64,000 bases of DNA. Origin: Allantophomopsis cytisporea. Lineage: Eukaryota > Ascomycota > Leotiomycetes > Phacidiales > Phacidiaceae. Shown in pieces: positions 11,458 to 23,714 of this stretch. Positions within the stretch are counted from its first letter, which is position 1; the number at the start of each line of letters is the position of its first letter. The DNA is taken from NCBI GenBank assembly GCA_024752435.1, contig CP103028.1:930001-994000 (forward strand). The letters are read 5' to 3'. Both the position numbers and the translations under genes were made by a program. The notes under the pieces were generated by a model. It saw nothing but the letters and a program-made list of their open reading frames with translations, was not told the DNA's origin and ran no database searches.

Positions 11458-14400
11458 TCAAACATATTTCTTTCCCCGACATATTGAATCCACCCTCTGT
11501 CTTACCATCGGATACACATCCTTATAAGCATTCGTACCCATCCAGCAATCCAAGTGACCATACCCCTCCACTACGCATCTCTCATATCCTTTACTTCCGA
11601 AGCTATTCCGTAGCAGCGCATAGCTAAGATCTGTGCTCTCTGGCGACCAAGCCATATTATCACTACCTGAGAAGAGGAAAATAGGTATGCCTTTAAGACG
11701 CTGTAGACGCTCCGGAGTGACGAGATCTTCTGCTACTGGAAAGTTTGTCGCTACATGTCCAGCAACGCCCTGCTGTGTGATCGCGTGGAGAAGCGTCATG
11801 TTGACGCCGCCAAAGAAGCGATGCAGTGCGCGATGTGTAGCTTCGTTGAGGTTACGGTGAGTCCAGAGCCTACCAAATGTTAGCATTGCGACGAAATTGA
11901 AGGCATGAAGAGACTTCAACTGACGCACCTTCCGAATACTAGTGAAATTCTATGACATGCCACACTGTTGCACATCTCCGATGCGGATGTAGGATAAAGC
12001 CGGAGCAGCTGATTGAGAATTCTCTGAACCAATGTATCACTTGGAGAGCTAGTGCATGACAGCCAGTTCCCCGCAACAAATTTATATAGACCAATGGCAT
12101 TCATAGAGACCTTGGCCGCATTTATAGTCGGTAATTTTAAGTTCATAAAAACTTGCGAGCAAGTGAGGCCCTTGATCCATGAGCTCGGAATGGTACCATC
12201 AAGAAGACCACTGGCTAATGCAACAGAGCCGAGACAATGGGCGATAATATAAAGTTTCTGAGGACCCCGAACTTTGCGGATGTATTCGAATGCAGCACGA
12301 ATATCGAGGCGGGTATCGAATGTAGTCCAATTCTTCTCTGCTTCTGCTGTGATCCCTGTCCGGTGTACGAGAACCCATACACGGTATCCAGCACTGGTAA
12401 AGTAATTCACGGCGTTATGCTCGATAGTTGGAAGTGAGAAGATCTGATGATCAACAGAGCCACCGGGTATCATGAAGAGATCATGCACTTCGACGTCTGG
12501 ATGATATGGCGACGCTTCCCACATCCGCAGCAAGGATTTCACCCCATCTGAGGACGTCAGTTGAATAGTCTCTGATGCTGGGGTATCGTTTATAAAGCCT
12601 TGGAACGAAGAGCGTGGGTATTGCAGATTTGCGAATGGGGTAAGAAATACACCTGCGGACTGTTTCACAAAGTATTGTAGGAATCGCGCATATGATCGAG
12701 ATCTTGTAAATACACTGTGCCCAGAAGAAGCCAGAGTCTTTGCTTGAGAAAAGAAATCCCGTGGGCGTATTTGAAGCAGCCCTTGTCCAATGGGCGGGCC
12801 ATTCACATGACTGAGTGTGACGTATAAAGTTGATGTGACTCTCCAGAATTCTAGCGGATTCAATGTGACTGAGGAATCAACAACCTTGAAGCCATGAAAA
12901 TGGTAAAGTTCGCCATTGATGCCAGTCATGTCGAAATCGTAAGCAATGTTTTTAGTGCCAGTCGTTTGAATATCGGTGCTGAACAATCGAAAAGATCCTC
13001 GATTGACCATGAACGGGCTTCCTGGAAGGGCCGCACAGGTGAATGACCCGGTAATTATAGCAGAATGATCAGGGCGATTGACAACTTCGAAGAGTTAGCA
13101 GATGAGGATGTTGATCAGACTGGGGAAAGGTGATACGAACATGTATCTGTATCTAAAGCCTTAACACTCAAGAAGAACCTTGCAGTATGACATAAAGCTC
13201 TTGCTGTTCTAGCACCACGTTCATAGTCTTCTTTCTTACTGCTTATGAAGTTTCCGCCGACATTGATATGGCCAGACATGATCTCGGAGAATTCAATGCC
13301 ACTTGCTTTAGCAGCACGAGCGTCATTGATGAGGCTTTCAGTAATATCAACGGCAGTATCGTTTGAGAGCGACATCTTTGGTGGACCGAAGAGATCCAGC
13401 AGGCCTGATAACCATCTTGTTAGTAAACGGGGAGCAGTATCGTCCGTGTTTTATTCACTGCCTCAAATCTCACATTAGAAATAACATACCATTTTTCGTT
13501 TCATAGTCGATCGCTATGCCCATCTTATCTGCGGTGTACTTGACCGATCTCTCTGCGAGTGCAGTGATTGTTGCAAGTGGGTTTACACCCAGTGAAGTTG
13601 GAATGAGAGCACCATCGGTAACAACGAGCCCATCATGAGTTTCATTACCGTGCCCTGTCAATACCTCACCAAAATGATTGGTAACTCCTCTTGAAGTAGT
13701 TCCATCGCTACTCATACAAGCCCCCCTAGTAGCACTTGTAAATATGGGTGTATTTCAGGAAAGGAATTTAGCTAAAACATACCCGATAGGATGAACAGTG
13801 ATCTCTTGTTGGCGCATAGTAGCAAAAATAGGGTGATCTATATAAGTTCCGCCGACTGCGCGAGTGGCTTGCGCAAGCAAACTGCGTAATTTCTTTGCGT
13901 GATGAGCTCTACCTGCGCCTAAGAATTTCAAGACGGGCTTGTCATTCTTCAGCTTGAGAACGGCCTGGTTAGAGTCATGAGACATGACGAGGTAGACCTG
14001 ACTTTTCTGCATACTGCCCTTGCTGAAGTATGGGCCCAATAGGTGACTTGCACAACGAGCAAGAATGCGTCCGAACTTCTCGTATGATGGAAGATGGATT
14101 GGAGCTCGCTGATTAGGTAACATCTCGACCAGAGCTTGAAAGATTGGTGCAAATACCTGAGGAATGGCTCCCTCTTGAATAACGAATCCATCCAGCGCAT
14201 TGTCGTAGTTATCTCGACAGTCAATAATTCCTGTGATTGTTGGGCCTACGGGGTGAGAGGGACAATGTTGTTCCCGTCCTACACTATTGACTTGCTCGGT
14301 ACAATTGTAGCCACAAGCAACTATGTCTCCGTTTCCACTCATTCCGGTACCGACCTTAGAGCTCATAGCCAGACCAAGTTCTCGACTGCGGAGTAGTATC

Positions 14401-15494
14401 TCTGTGGTACCTAGACTACCAGCTCCCAAGAACACGCACTCTTTGGCATGAACCCACATCAGATCCTCATATAAGTTGCTTTTGAAGGCTCCGCGGCCAC
14501 TGCCATGCCACACAAAATAAACAATGTAACCATCGCCTTGCGCTCGTTTCTTGATATATCGCACTTCACACTCGCAAAACATTTCAGCGCCCCAATTCCA
14601 AGCATCGGCTAGATAATTGACGAGTGTAGAAGACTTGCTGCCATCGTTCAACCCTGTAGCATCCTGCCCCAAGAGCGTCGAAGCATTCATCTCAACTCCA
14701 GTGCTGTTGGCACCTTGAGCAAAGCGAGTTGTTTGTGGTACCCGCCGAAAGTTACGGCCCAAACCAAGAGCATTTGCTTGTTTCTCAAGGAGTTTCAGCT
14801 TCTGAAGCTCTGGCCAATTATCTGGATACGGTTCTGGCTCAAGCATATGTTCTGCGAGCCGGTAGTAGGGATCCAAGGCACCAGGCTGCCTCAACTCCTC
14901 AGGCCAATCGTGCAACGCCAACGTCCTGTCATCCGTCTTGAGATATACATTTGCATTGAGGAGACTAGTACCGCCCAATCCATTTCCCATGAAAGCATTC
15001 TGGCCTTCTCCAACAAGAAGACGGTATAGCCCCGTCGGGCTGCCCCATTCACCGAGTTTCGTAGAGCCACAAACATGTAGTTCTTTCAACGCAGGCAGAA
15101 GAGCACTTGGATATTCACCTGGCCATTTCTCCTTTCCTCGCTCTAGCAGACACACGGACTTCCCTGCTCTAGCCATTCGGCTAGCTGCAACACTCCCTCC
15201 GTAGCCAGATCCAATGACAACTACGTCGTAGGTGTTGCATAGAAGCTCAACCGGACGAGATATCCGGGGAAAGCGGTGCTCATCTGGTTCATCGATGTAT
15301 GCTTGATATTTCTGTTGCTTCCTTCCTTCATCTTGCCTCTGAGGTGTTAAGGAGACGTTGAAATCTTCGGGAAGACACGAGCTGAGGTCATGTTCACTAT
15401 TCGAGATCGTGGAACCACTCATACTATTCGTATGATCATCCCCATTGATCTGATCGACGGTGTTTAGTTCGTTTGCCATATTCATTTTGACCAC
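11458..15494 (-). CDS. GMC (cholesterol-oxidase-like) oxidoreductase fused to an alpha/beta hydrolase
   Basis: Large 1262-residue two-enzyme protein in five exons: 13783-15494, 13490-13734, 13141-13404, 11929-13084 and 11458-11869 (introns 48, 85, 56 and 59 nt). The N-terminal half is a GMC flavoenzyme. Its FAD-binding strand is DVVVIGSGYGGSVAASRMA (about 90-108), followed by GNGLGGTSLLNANVY, the EITVHPIG block and the C-terminal DGALIPTSLGVNPLATITALAE block. From about residue 880 an alpha/beta hydrolase follows. Its elbow is AHCLGS with Cys1024 in the nucleophile position, and a candidate Asp (FSGSDNMAW) and His (GYGHLDCW) complete the triad. Cysteine instead of serine recalls PHA-synthase-type lipase boxes. 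Fusions of this type are known in bacteria and fungi, but the substrate is unknown; a sterol- or lipid-like alcohol is only a guess. No signal peptide is visible. An alternative start is the ATG at 15479. Confidence 0.88.
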
Positions 15495-18400
15495 TCAATC
15501 TCTATGGCGTTCCTAATGCTTACGAAATTCCTAGAATGATAGAAAAAACACAAAATACAGCGGGTCCCAAGACAGGAGAATCTGGGATATTCATAAAGAA
15601 CTGGAGTCTTTGCATCGCCTTCCGAATATTCCTTGGATTTATCGAATAGACTAGGATTCTATACCCATGTTATCTGAAAGTGACAAAGCTTCTGGCATTA
15701 ATTCTTAGCAATTATTAATTGCCCCCAAATGTGCCGTTTTCGATCATTGTGCAGGAGAAATGGGCACAAACCACCCAAGGAGCAGCTTTGTAGATGTCTC
15801 AATACCATGACGAATTTTAGTGCTGACGACTCGGACACCCGAGTATCAAGCCCAAATTCAAATAAAGTTCTATACTAGGATGCAAGCTCCGTATATTGTC
15901 ACATCGCAACGACGGAAAGTCAAGCGTAGATGGCGTTGGGTTGGGGCTACAAATATCTCGAACTTGGCATGCAAGACTTCAAACTGACAGCGTACAATAT
16001 TACTGTATGTAGTAGGAGGCTTTATGCAGTAATGTGGCACTCTTCTCAATTGAGACATCATCACGTTAGGCATATATGCACACTCATGTCCATGTATCCA
16101 AGGAGAAGATCGCGCTTATCGTCTTCATTAATTTGGTATGCCCAATGCGCACAAGACACGAGTTATATATGCTTGGCTTCTGACAGAAAGGCTACATGTC
16201 TTGTCCATAAAGACACAATATTTATAGTTGACTGACTAGTGATGATAAGGTATAACTAGTCGGATTTACGTTACGGCTCATGAGAGAAGAGCAATTGATT
16301 ACTAAGTAACATAACGATGCCAACCTAGCGCGTACCGGCGATTGGCTATTTATAGATGGATGAAGATATGAGATCCGACAGGTCAGGCGGTGAATCCTCA
16401 TTAATACCTATAGCAGAAGTTGAAAATCGGGAAAGTTAAATGTCTTCAGAAGTGATGGTAAATCGACAATGACAGTTGTGCTGCTTGTTATCGCAAATAC
16501 AACGGCATTGCAGATTATGCTTATCGGCAGACGATAGTTTATCTTCCGCAGTCTATTTCTGCACCACCCTGCATTGAAGTTACAACAGTTTTCCCCAATG
16601 TCACAAGGAAATGGTAGGGATATCGGAAAGCTTTCGTCTAGATCAGTATCTGAAAATCACCGGAAAAAATAGGTGGAATCAACACAGTGACAATGTCCTT
16701 GAAGAATGATTGAGCTATGGCATATTTTGAAAGTGAAGATACCATGCGCACGCCACGGCTGTTGAATACTACTACTTGCTTACGAAGAGTCATGTTGTAT
16801 GATAACGGATTCACCCATGGACTTACTATTGGATACAAGAATGAAACCCCTATTCATATGATGCAGCCGCAAGTTCACCGCCATTACTGGCCCCGGCAGG
16901 GGACCGATAACCGTCCGCTCGAGCATTACATTACACGGAATGACCAATGCGATGAGCAGGCTCATCTACAGCAGAATCTGTGTACGATGGTAGCCTAAGT
17001 TTTGAAAGACTATTTGTTACCATATGAAATAGTTCTTGTATACAAGCGGTGATTTGGCACGAGGGCCAAATTTCTCAGTAAGCAACATAGAGATGCTTGC
17101 ACCTCTTCTAGATTATCGAGATCCTTCACTATGGGTCTGAATCTGGCAAGTGAGCGTTGAGACATGGGTACACGACCATGTCTTGAGGGCAATTTTTTTT
17201 TTTGGGGCCGTGGGGCCGGATGGATAAGGTATGTCTCCGTAATACCCCAAAATCAACGACTGCACTTCCTGCTAATTCTTTCCGTTACAATATTGTTTGG
17301 AATGATTTTATCGCTTGTAATGTCCATTTCGAGTGAAATAAGAGCATAAAAATATTCTCGGCCGCGTTCGCATCACTGGTGGCCTGCTTGGCAACTCTAT
17401 TAGCGCGCTTTCATGGAAGGGAGCTGTATGCCCGGAAGTGCTTCCGTATTCGTACGTAGTACAACATCGTAAGCAAACACTATAATTCTACGAATAATAA
17501 AGCTACATTCATGATTCCAGTTGGTATGCATTAAGCTGGGGAGTTTTGCCCTGGCTATCACCAAACCTGAACGATGAGTGCACCTCGTGATATTGAAAGT
17601 CCTTGTTGAGTTCACTTCCGTGATTCTTGTTCAAGAGGAGAGTAGTCAAGGTATAGAACCAGTAATAATTGATGATGATCAAACTCCTATACGTTTGGAT
17701 GGTTTAGTTATGTATATTAATTTATTAATGTATGAGATGATTGGTCATATAATGTATTCAGCCTGAGAGCTGAGAGCAATGAACCAAAGATCTTATGACG
17801 ACATCAACGAGAAATAGTCGTAGATATACATAATCCCTCTATTCTACCTTCTGTTGAATGAAGATCACTTCCCAGCTTCAACGGAAACTTAGTTCTTGTT
17901 ATCTCCCAAAAACTCCCCTTCCGATGCACCTCAAGATCAAAGTGATCAAGTCTTCAACTGCAAACACAGTTCCCCGCAACTTTGTCAACAGACCCCATGA
18001 GGAAGTCGAGCAGATAGGGAAAAGGCTGACAATCTAGCCACTCGAGAGGCTTTGCCAACGTAGACCCTGATAATCAAATTTATTATCATTGTCCTGAGGA
18101 GGGTGAGATGTCATACCTTCTGGAAGAGAGATATTGATTTAGGGGATGGTAAGGCGGCTGGAAAACTACTTAAACCCAGGAATAAGAGAGCAAAGGAGGC
18201 AGGAAATAAAATGAGATTGATTACTGGAAACCAATAACTGTTCAGAAATTTTTATTAAGGATTCAATAGATATCCATCATTCAATACTATTTCTGCAATC
18301 AAAAAATCATTTTTTTCGTTTATTTTGCTAAAGTACAAGTGGTTCGGATCTGAGTATTTACCAGTGTTTACACGGTCAACATGATATGAGATCTGTTATC

Positions 18401-18815
18401 CGCATACTGTCAACATTCATAACTAGCAACTGAAAGGGCGGTATCCGACCGAACTGCCTCCAACCACTATTCGAAGTGTACGCGAACTCATGCGATAATA
18501 CTAAATCAGCTCCAGAATACTATCCACATCGAACGACCAGTATAGAGCGCCGAGTCGTATAAACAGAGTGATTTTGGAGTTATGAGTCATGTGTAGAACA
18601 GTTTACCTTACTTGTGTTGATGACCACGTCGTCTCGACTTGGTCCCCTTTGATTAAAGATGTATATACGGACTCTCCTCGCTGCAGGCACCAAGCTCGTG
18701 ATGCCATCACTTCACATACCTTACCCCTGAATACATCTATCATATATTTCTTTCCTTCATTGTTGTTTGTACTTTCCGATTATATCTTCAAGCAAAGACA
18801 GAAAAAGACCACAAT
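15495..18815. other. AT-rich gene-poor block
   Basis: 3.3 kb with many stops in all frames and no intact gene. On the minus strand between about 16640 and 17160, short protein-like stretches occur in shifting frames (for example FGPRAKSPLVYKNYFIW near 17040-17090). They may be remains of a decayed gene, but I cannot assign a family. A T10 run followed by a G-rich stretch lies near 17192-17220. Confidence 0.4.
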
Positions 18816-19166
18816 ATGTCAAGCTCCGATATCGAAGACAAGGACGGCAAGAAGATTGAGATTGGTGATACAGTTTATACAAAGATGAAAGGCGGCAAGC
18901 ATAAAGGAATGGTGTGGATGATCAGTATAACCGCCTATTAGACTATTTTGACCATTATCTGAATGATCAAATTGCTGTGACGGAAGAGGAAGCTCGCAAG
19001 TTGAATGCTAAACATTCTCCGAAAGTATGATTATAGTATGTTTATAGTGTTAATCTAGTAGCTAGAAGGCTCATTGAAGAATTAAGTCCTTTTTAAAGAC
19101 CATTAGGGCCACCATGTCAATCACAATCCGGGTACACTCGATGTCGAAGATAAGGAAGGGAATTGA
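18816..19166 (+). pseudogene. Decayed Hva1/tudor-like (DUF2945-type) small protein gene
   Basis: Opens with an intact N-terminus containing KIEIGDTVYTKMKGGKHKG, the hallmark start of the small fungal hypervirulence-associated TUDOR-domain family. The frame then breaks. VTEEEARKLNAKHSPKV appears in another segment (about 18977-19029). LFKDH-stop-GHHVNHNPGTLDVEDKEGN follows (about 19090-19166), with a TAG where family members have Gln or a similar residue. I could not find intron boundaries that join all parts without a stop. A single CAG-to-TAG change would explain the stop and fits C-to-T mutation, possibly RIP. A functional, unusually spliced gene is less likely. Confidence 0.6.
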
Positions 19167-20032
19167 TGTACTTTGGTTCGTTGGTAGTTCGAGACATCAA
19201 TAAATATGCTTGATTGGTAGACTTTGGGCATCCGAGCTCTATTGTTATCAATTCCATATGTATGAGTATGAGGTTCAAGTGTGTTATCGTACGTACTGCG
19301 TACGTGTACATATAAACAGTACCTGAAAATGTCCGGGGAAGCAGAACATACCAGGAACCTCATCTTCCTAGGGATCCAAATGAACAGACAGGTTCCTAAG
19401 GGGCCAGCCAGGAGGAGAGTAAAATTCACAGTGAAAACTAGGAAATATTGTAGTTCTACACAACCACAGTCGTGTTGGCTACAAGTAGTTGGAGCATATC
19501 TGATAGCTAGGGCTCTGACAGTCATACGTACAATGTATGCACCATCAGTACTATTCGTCTCATGTGTGGTGGTATCCAGGAAATACATAGTCATATCGAA
19601 CTACCAGGCTTGATTGTTGGGTCTCAATATCATACATTTCCGACTATTTAGTTCCAATCTCGATCTATGTCGAGCCGAGCCGGCGTCTAGCACTAGTGAA
19701 TAAGAGGACCTATGTAGGTCGTAACGCAACTCCACAAAGGGAAAGTCACGAGAAACCTTATATGCACACATGAATCACCTTTATAGAATTATGTGTCGTA
19801 ATGACCTGTAATCCTGGACAAATTCTTTGTGAGCGGTAGGATATTTTGGAAAGGATGATAAAGCTTGGCCCGCAAGTTGCCCGACATGTTATCTCGGTTC
19901 GATAAGGATATGAGCACAACACTACGTGCCACGGTGCTTGATTAGTCGATCCAATATCAGAATACCATCAGACATAGTTTTCCGATCTTCTATAGATCAC
20001 TCCTATTATATTCTCTTCCCATCCGCGACACC
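19167..20032. other. Intergenic
   Basis: Upstream region of the first 2OG oxygenase gene. Overlapping frames on both strands at 19121-19613 show no domain. Nothing else supported. Confidence 0.45.
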
Positions 20033-21148
20033 ATGGCCACAATAACGGAGAGCTCGTCTGCACCTGAGGGCTACACTCTTCTCCAGCTCTCCTCTGCCAA
20101 CGGCCCAGTATACCGGCCCGTGAAACAGCAACCAGTGCGTGACGCTCATTCCGGTGAAATCCCTATCATAGATGTCTCTCGAATCTATAGTGAGAAGATC
20201 CAGGATCGTCAAGCGGTCGCGGATCAAATCCATGCTGCAGCCACAACCATTGGATTCTTCTACATAAAAAACCATGGAATTGATGGAGAAGTAACCAATG
20301 CAGCTTGGAAGTCATCGCTCGAGTTTTTCTCGCAACCAGAACATATCAAAAGCTTGGTGGATTCAAAACTAATGACTGGCTTCAACGGTTGGAAAGGCGC
20401 TCAGACACAACAGATCAACCTTACAGAGTCTATCGATCATCGCGAAACCTTTAGCTTCAACTACACTCCCTCACTAGATCATAATTCAGCGGAACTATCA
20501 TCGATCCCGTCAGAAATCAAACGATCTCTGAATATGGAACCCTTTCCATGGGATAAGACAGCTTCAACTCCAAACTTTGGACCTTCTATTGAGACGCACT
20601 TCAAAGCATGTTTGAGTCTTGCTAAACAGTTGCTACATGTGTTCGCTTTGGGTCTCTCACTCCCAGAAACATATTTTGACGCAAAATCCTCGCATCCAGA
20701 CGCGGCGCTTGCAGTGAATTACTACCCATCGATTCCAAACACATCTCTGACGCCCGAATCTGATGACTTAGAAGTCAGCATTGGTTCCCACACCGATTTT
20801 CAGATTTTCACAATGCTATGGCAAGACTCCCTAGGTGGTCTACAGGTTCTGAATTCCTCCGGCGAATGGTTGCGCGCCCCCCCTGTGCCAGGAACCTTGG
20901 TTGTCAATATTGGCGATTATTTGCAGCGTATCACTAATGATCGGTATGTGAGTACTGTTCATCGAGCGAAGAATCAGAGTGGGAAGGAAAGGATCAGTAT
21001 GCCATTCTTCTTCGGCTTCAATCTGAATGAGACGTGTGGAGTTCTCCCAAGCTGTGTGGATGAGGACCACCCTGCTAAGTATGAGCCTATTTCATGTCAG
21101 GAGTGGGTTCGGAGGAGGGTTGCAAATATGTATGTTGATGGTGGTTGA
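20033..21148 (+). CDS. 2-oxoglutarate/Fe(II)-dependent dioxygenase (isopenicillin-N-synthase-like fold)
   Basis: Intronless 371-residue oxygenase of the DIOX_N plus 2OG-FeII_Oxy architecture. The N-terminal domain shows GEIPIIDVSRIYS and GFFYIKNHGI. The double-stranded beta-helix core carries the iron triad His253-x-Asp255 (GSHTDF) and His310 (STVHRA), and the 2-oxoglutarate-binding Arg320-x-Ser322 (RISMPFF). Substrate unknown; fungal members hydroxylate or desaturate small molecules in secondary metabolism or in breakdown of plant compounds. It lies convergent to an MFS transporter gene 341 bp away, and a second enzyme of the same family sits on the other side of that transporter. This suggests a small uptake-and-oxidation module. 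Confidence 0.93.
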   Translation: MATITESSSAPEGYTLLQLSSANGPVYRPVKQQPVRDAHSGEIPIIDVSRIYSEKIQDRQAVADQIHAAATTIGFFYIKNHGIDGEVTNAAWKSSLEFFSQPEHIKSLVDSKLMTGFNGWKGAQTQQINLTESIDHRETFSFNYTPSLDHNSAELSSIPSEIKRSLNMEPFPWDKTASTPNFGPSIETHFKACLSLAKQLLHVFALGLSLPETYFDAKSSHPDAALAVNYYPSIPNTSLTPESDDLEVSIGSHTDFQIFTMLWQDSLGGLQVLNSSGEWLRAPPVPGTLVVNIGDYLQRITNDRYVSTVHRAKNQSGKERISMPFFFGFNLNETCGVLPSCVDEDHPAKYEPISCQEWVRRRVANMYVDGG

Positions 21149-21489
21149 TTTTGAGCTCATATGAAACCTGTCAACATATGGTCAATAACCAGACCTTACT
21201 TTAAGTACGAGTATGAAAGTGAGCGATTCTTACTTTCACTCAGTTACTGGGTTAGGTATGCACAGTATCATTACGTAGTATAAAATGGCTGCAGAGTAGA
21301 ATTCTGCTCCCTTTCTCCTTCAATCAATTCAGTAACTTAAAACCCGCTGTCCTACACACACCGTGTATTGTGACAAACCCCAGCAGGATTGTGATTGAGG
21401 GATGAGTAGGGCGTGATTTAAATTCAACATCAGTTTCTACACTTCTATGCAAACATAAATATCTTGTAGTACTGACTCTGAATCCTCTT
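21149..21489. other. Intergenic between convergent genes
   Basis: Short 3' flank shared by the oxygenase and the MFS transporter. It contains one copy of a dispersed repeat (listed separately) and no gene. Confidence 0.5.
21211..21365. repeat. Dispersed repeat, copy 1
   Basis: About 155 bp resembling 57011-57165 in the same orientation, by eye roughly 70% identical. The best block is CCCTTTCTCCTTCAATCAAT at about 21308-21327, identical in both copies. Probably a transposon or other repeat remnant; no terminal repeats seen. Confidence 0.6.
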
Positions 21490-23064
21490 CTAATTGAACT
21501 GTTTCTCAGTCACAATAGCTGGAACCGCTACTCTCTTTTTTTCACTTCCTTCCAACTCCCTTTCTACCTCCTCCATACTCTCTACATCTCTCCCTACAAT
21601 CGCGGAGTTCTTCTTATCCACCTCCAGCAACTCAAGATATCTAACCACCAAGACCCAAATGCACATCCCACAAACAAAGCCCAAAGATGCTTTGAATCCT
21701 TTACTAAACCTCGGTGCATCTGTCACAGGATACAAGAACTGCTGTATAATGGTTGTCAATGCCGCGCCACAACTATTCATAATCGCAATAGTCAAGGCCC
21801 GAACCTGATTATCATCAGTACAGAGAATGTTCGCCCAGGTCATGAAAATTGGAGATAAAGGACCGTCGAGGGAAGCAAAGAGATATGAGACAATGTGTAG
21901 ACCCAGAGGCAATTCCCAAGCGATGAGACAGATGGTGCCGAATAGTAAAATACCAAGATTTATAGCGACGACAAGCATGCGACGACCCGTAGCGTCGACG
22001 TACACGTTTGCGAGAAGTATCATGACAATATTCCAGCCATTGATCGCTGTAGGTATATTATTAACCTGATACAAAGACCAATTTCTCGCAGTATCATCTT
22101 CGAGCCACAGTTGCATTACAGTATTTCCTACTTTCCCAACAGTGGTGTTCCAGAACATCCAGAGAATAGTGAGGACATATAAGTGCCAGGACTTGACACA
22201 ACGCTCAAACACATTCCAGGTTAGATTTCCTTTCGGTGGGCGATCATCTTCGACAAGACGCTCAAGAGCTCGAGATTTGTCCTCTTCTGTGAAGTAAAAG
22301 GCGGAGGTCTTTTCTGGCGTATCGGGAAAAAAGAAGAAACCGAAGATGGCAATGAATACGGTCATAACCCCGTCGATGATAAAAACCCAGCGCCATGCCG
22401 CAATTCCATTCTTGCCGTCCAAACCGGCGAGCACGGCGCTTTGGAGATATCCACTGATCATCGTGCCAACATATGCAGCACAGGAGAAAATGGCAGTACG
22501 TTTGCCGAGCTCAGTCTTTTTGTACCATGAGCCTAGAACGTATTGGATACCTACGAATGAGGAGCCTTCAAGGAATCCGACAAAAAAGCGGAGTGGGTAA
22601 AGCTAAAACACTGGTCAGTGATAGTTTCTACTGGCTCAATATACGCATCTCGGGAATCAAATTCTTACCTGATTATATGATGAGACTTTGTAAGTACAAA
22701 TTGTCAAAATCGCCCAAACAAGCTCACATCCAGGAAGCAGGTATCTCGGTGGTACTTTCGTAAGTAACAAATTGGCTGGAATTCCCCCAATTATCGTGCC
22801 AACTTGGAAACATGTAGTGGCCAAGTTGTATTGGGTGCCATACATAGCGAGGTCATCTTTCATGCCACTTACATAGGCATTGCTCAGATTTGCCTGATCC
22901 AGCCACTTGGTAAAATATGCAAGACAACCATATGTTAAGATGAAGAAATCAATCTTGAAAAGGAGTTTCTTTTCAGCCTTACTGGTGCCCTCTGGATACC
23001 AAATAAAGAACTTCGGTTTGTTTTCCCCATAGGAAGAAGCAAATATCCTCCTCACGATATCCAT
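21490..23064 (-). CDS. MFS transporter, allantoate permease (Dal5/ACS) family
   Basis: 502-residue plasma-membrane transporter in two exons (22669-23064, 21490-22602; intron 66 nt). The N-terminus has the family pattern KKLLFKIDFFILTYGCLAYF then WLDQANLSNAYVSGMKDDL. Next come TIIGGIPANLLLTKVPPRYLLP and RFFVGFLEGSSFVGIQYVL, matching the anion:cation symporter group that includes Dal5, Liz1/Fen2-like and vitamin or carboxylate permeases. About 12 hydrophobic segments with a central loop (FPDTPEKTSAFYFTEEDKSRALERL) are visible. The C-terminus is charged and cytosolic. Flanked by two 2OG oxygenases, it may import their substrate; the cargo cannot be told from sequence. Confidence 0.92.
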
Positions 23065-23714
23065 GATTGCTTTTGATACCTTAGGGAAGAGCTTGGCAAG
23101 TTACGATGTTTTCACAGAAGATGTCGACATATATCAGGATCTTATTCGATAACCCAACAAGATTATGGTGTTGATAACAAAGTGGATCTTCTCTAAATTG
23201 TAGATAATCGCCATAATGGCGACAGATTTACCTTATCACATAAGTGGGAGTGCACCAGCTTGTTAATTGGTAGCCAACCATCCAGTATTTTACGTTGAAA
23301 GCTTATTGTTATCAGCTCAACCAAATTTCATATCATATGTTAAAGATCTCGGGTCATTAATTATCTGCCGAGATCTCCTGATAAGACTCTTCGCAGGGGT
23401 TCGAAACTATGTTTCATACCTACGGCGCAACCGAGAAGAGGTACATCTCATAGGTACAGCAGCAAGCACAGCAGTATACCGAGTGATGCTATTGGTTATA
23501 AAGGTAAACGGAGGTCCTGATAGTGAACGGCCAAATACATGCGCGCGGGGATAACATCCATTCCCAAAAACCAAACCATGAAAATCTGTTCGCTATCATT
23601 TTGCACCTGTTTGGGTATGCCCTATGAATTAAGACTTTGGGATATCAGCTATTCAAAATCGTTTTTTGGACAGCTTTATATAAGTTTCGAGAATACCAGT
23701 AGTGTTAAGTAGTC
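23065..23714. promoter_or_regulatory. Divergent intergenic region, MFS / second 2OG oxygenase
   Basis: Holds the promoters of the transporter (minus) and the second oxygenase (plus), consistent with possible co-regulation. A TATATAA box is at 23677-23683. No gene is supported. Confidence 0.5.
23677..23683 (+). promoter_or_regulatory. TATA box
   Basis: TATATAA located 38 bp before the upstream ATG (23715) and about 157 bp before the internal ATG (23834) of the oxygenase. If it is used, transcription would start very close to 23715, so this weighs somewhat against the upstream start. Confidence 0.45.

Noticed and set aside
19121..19594. Minus-strand 157-codon frame
   Set aside because: Overlaps the Hva1-like relic, with no recognisable motif or plausible start context.
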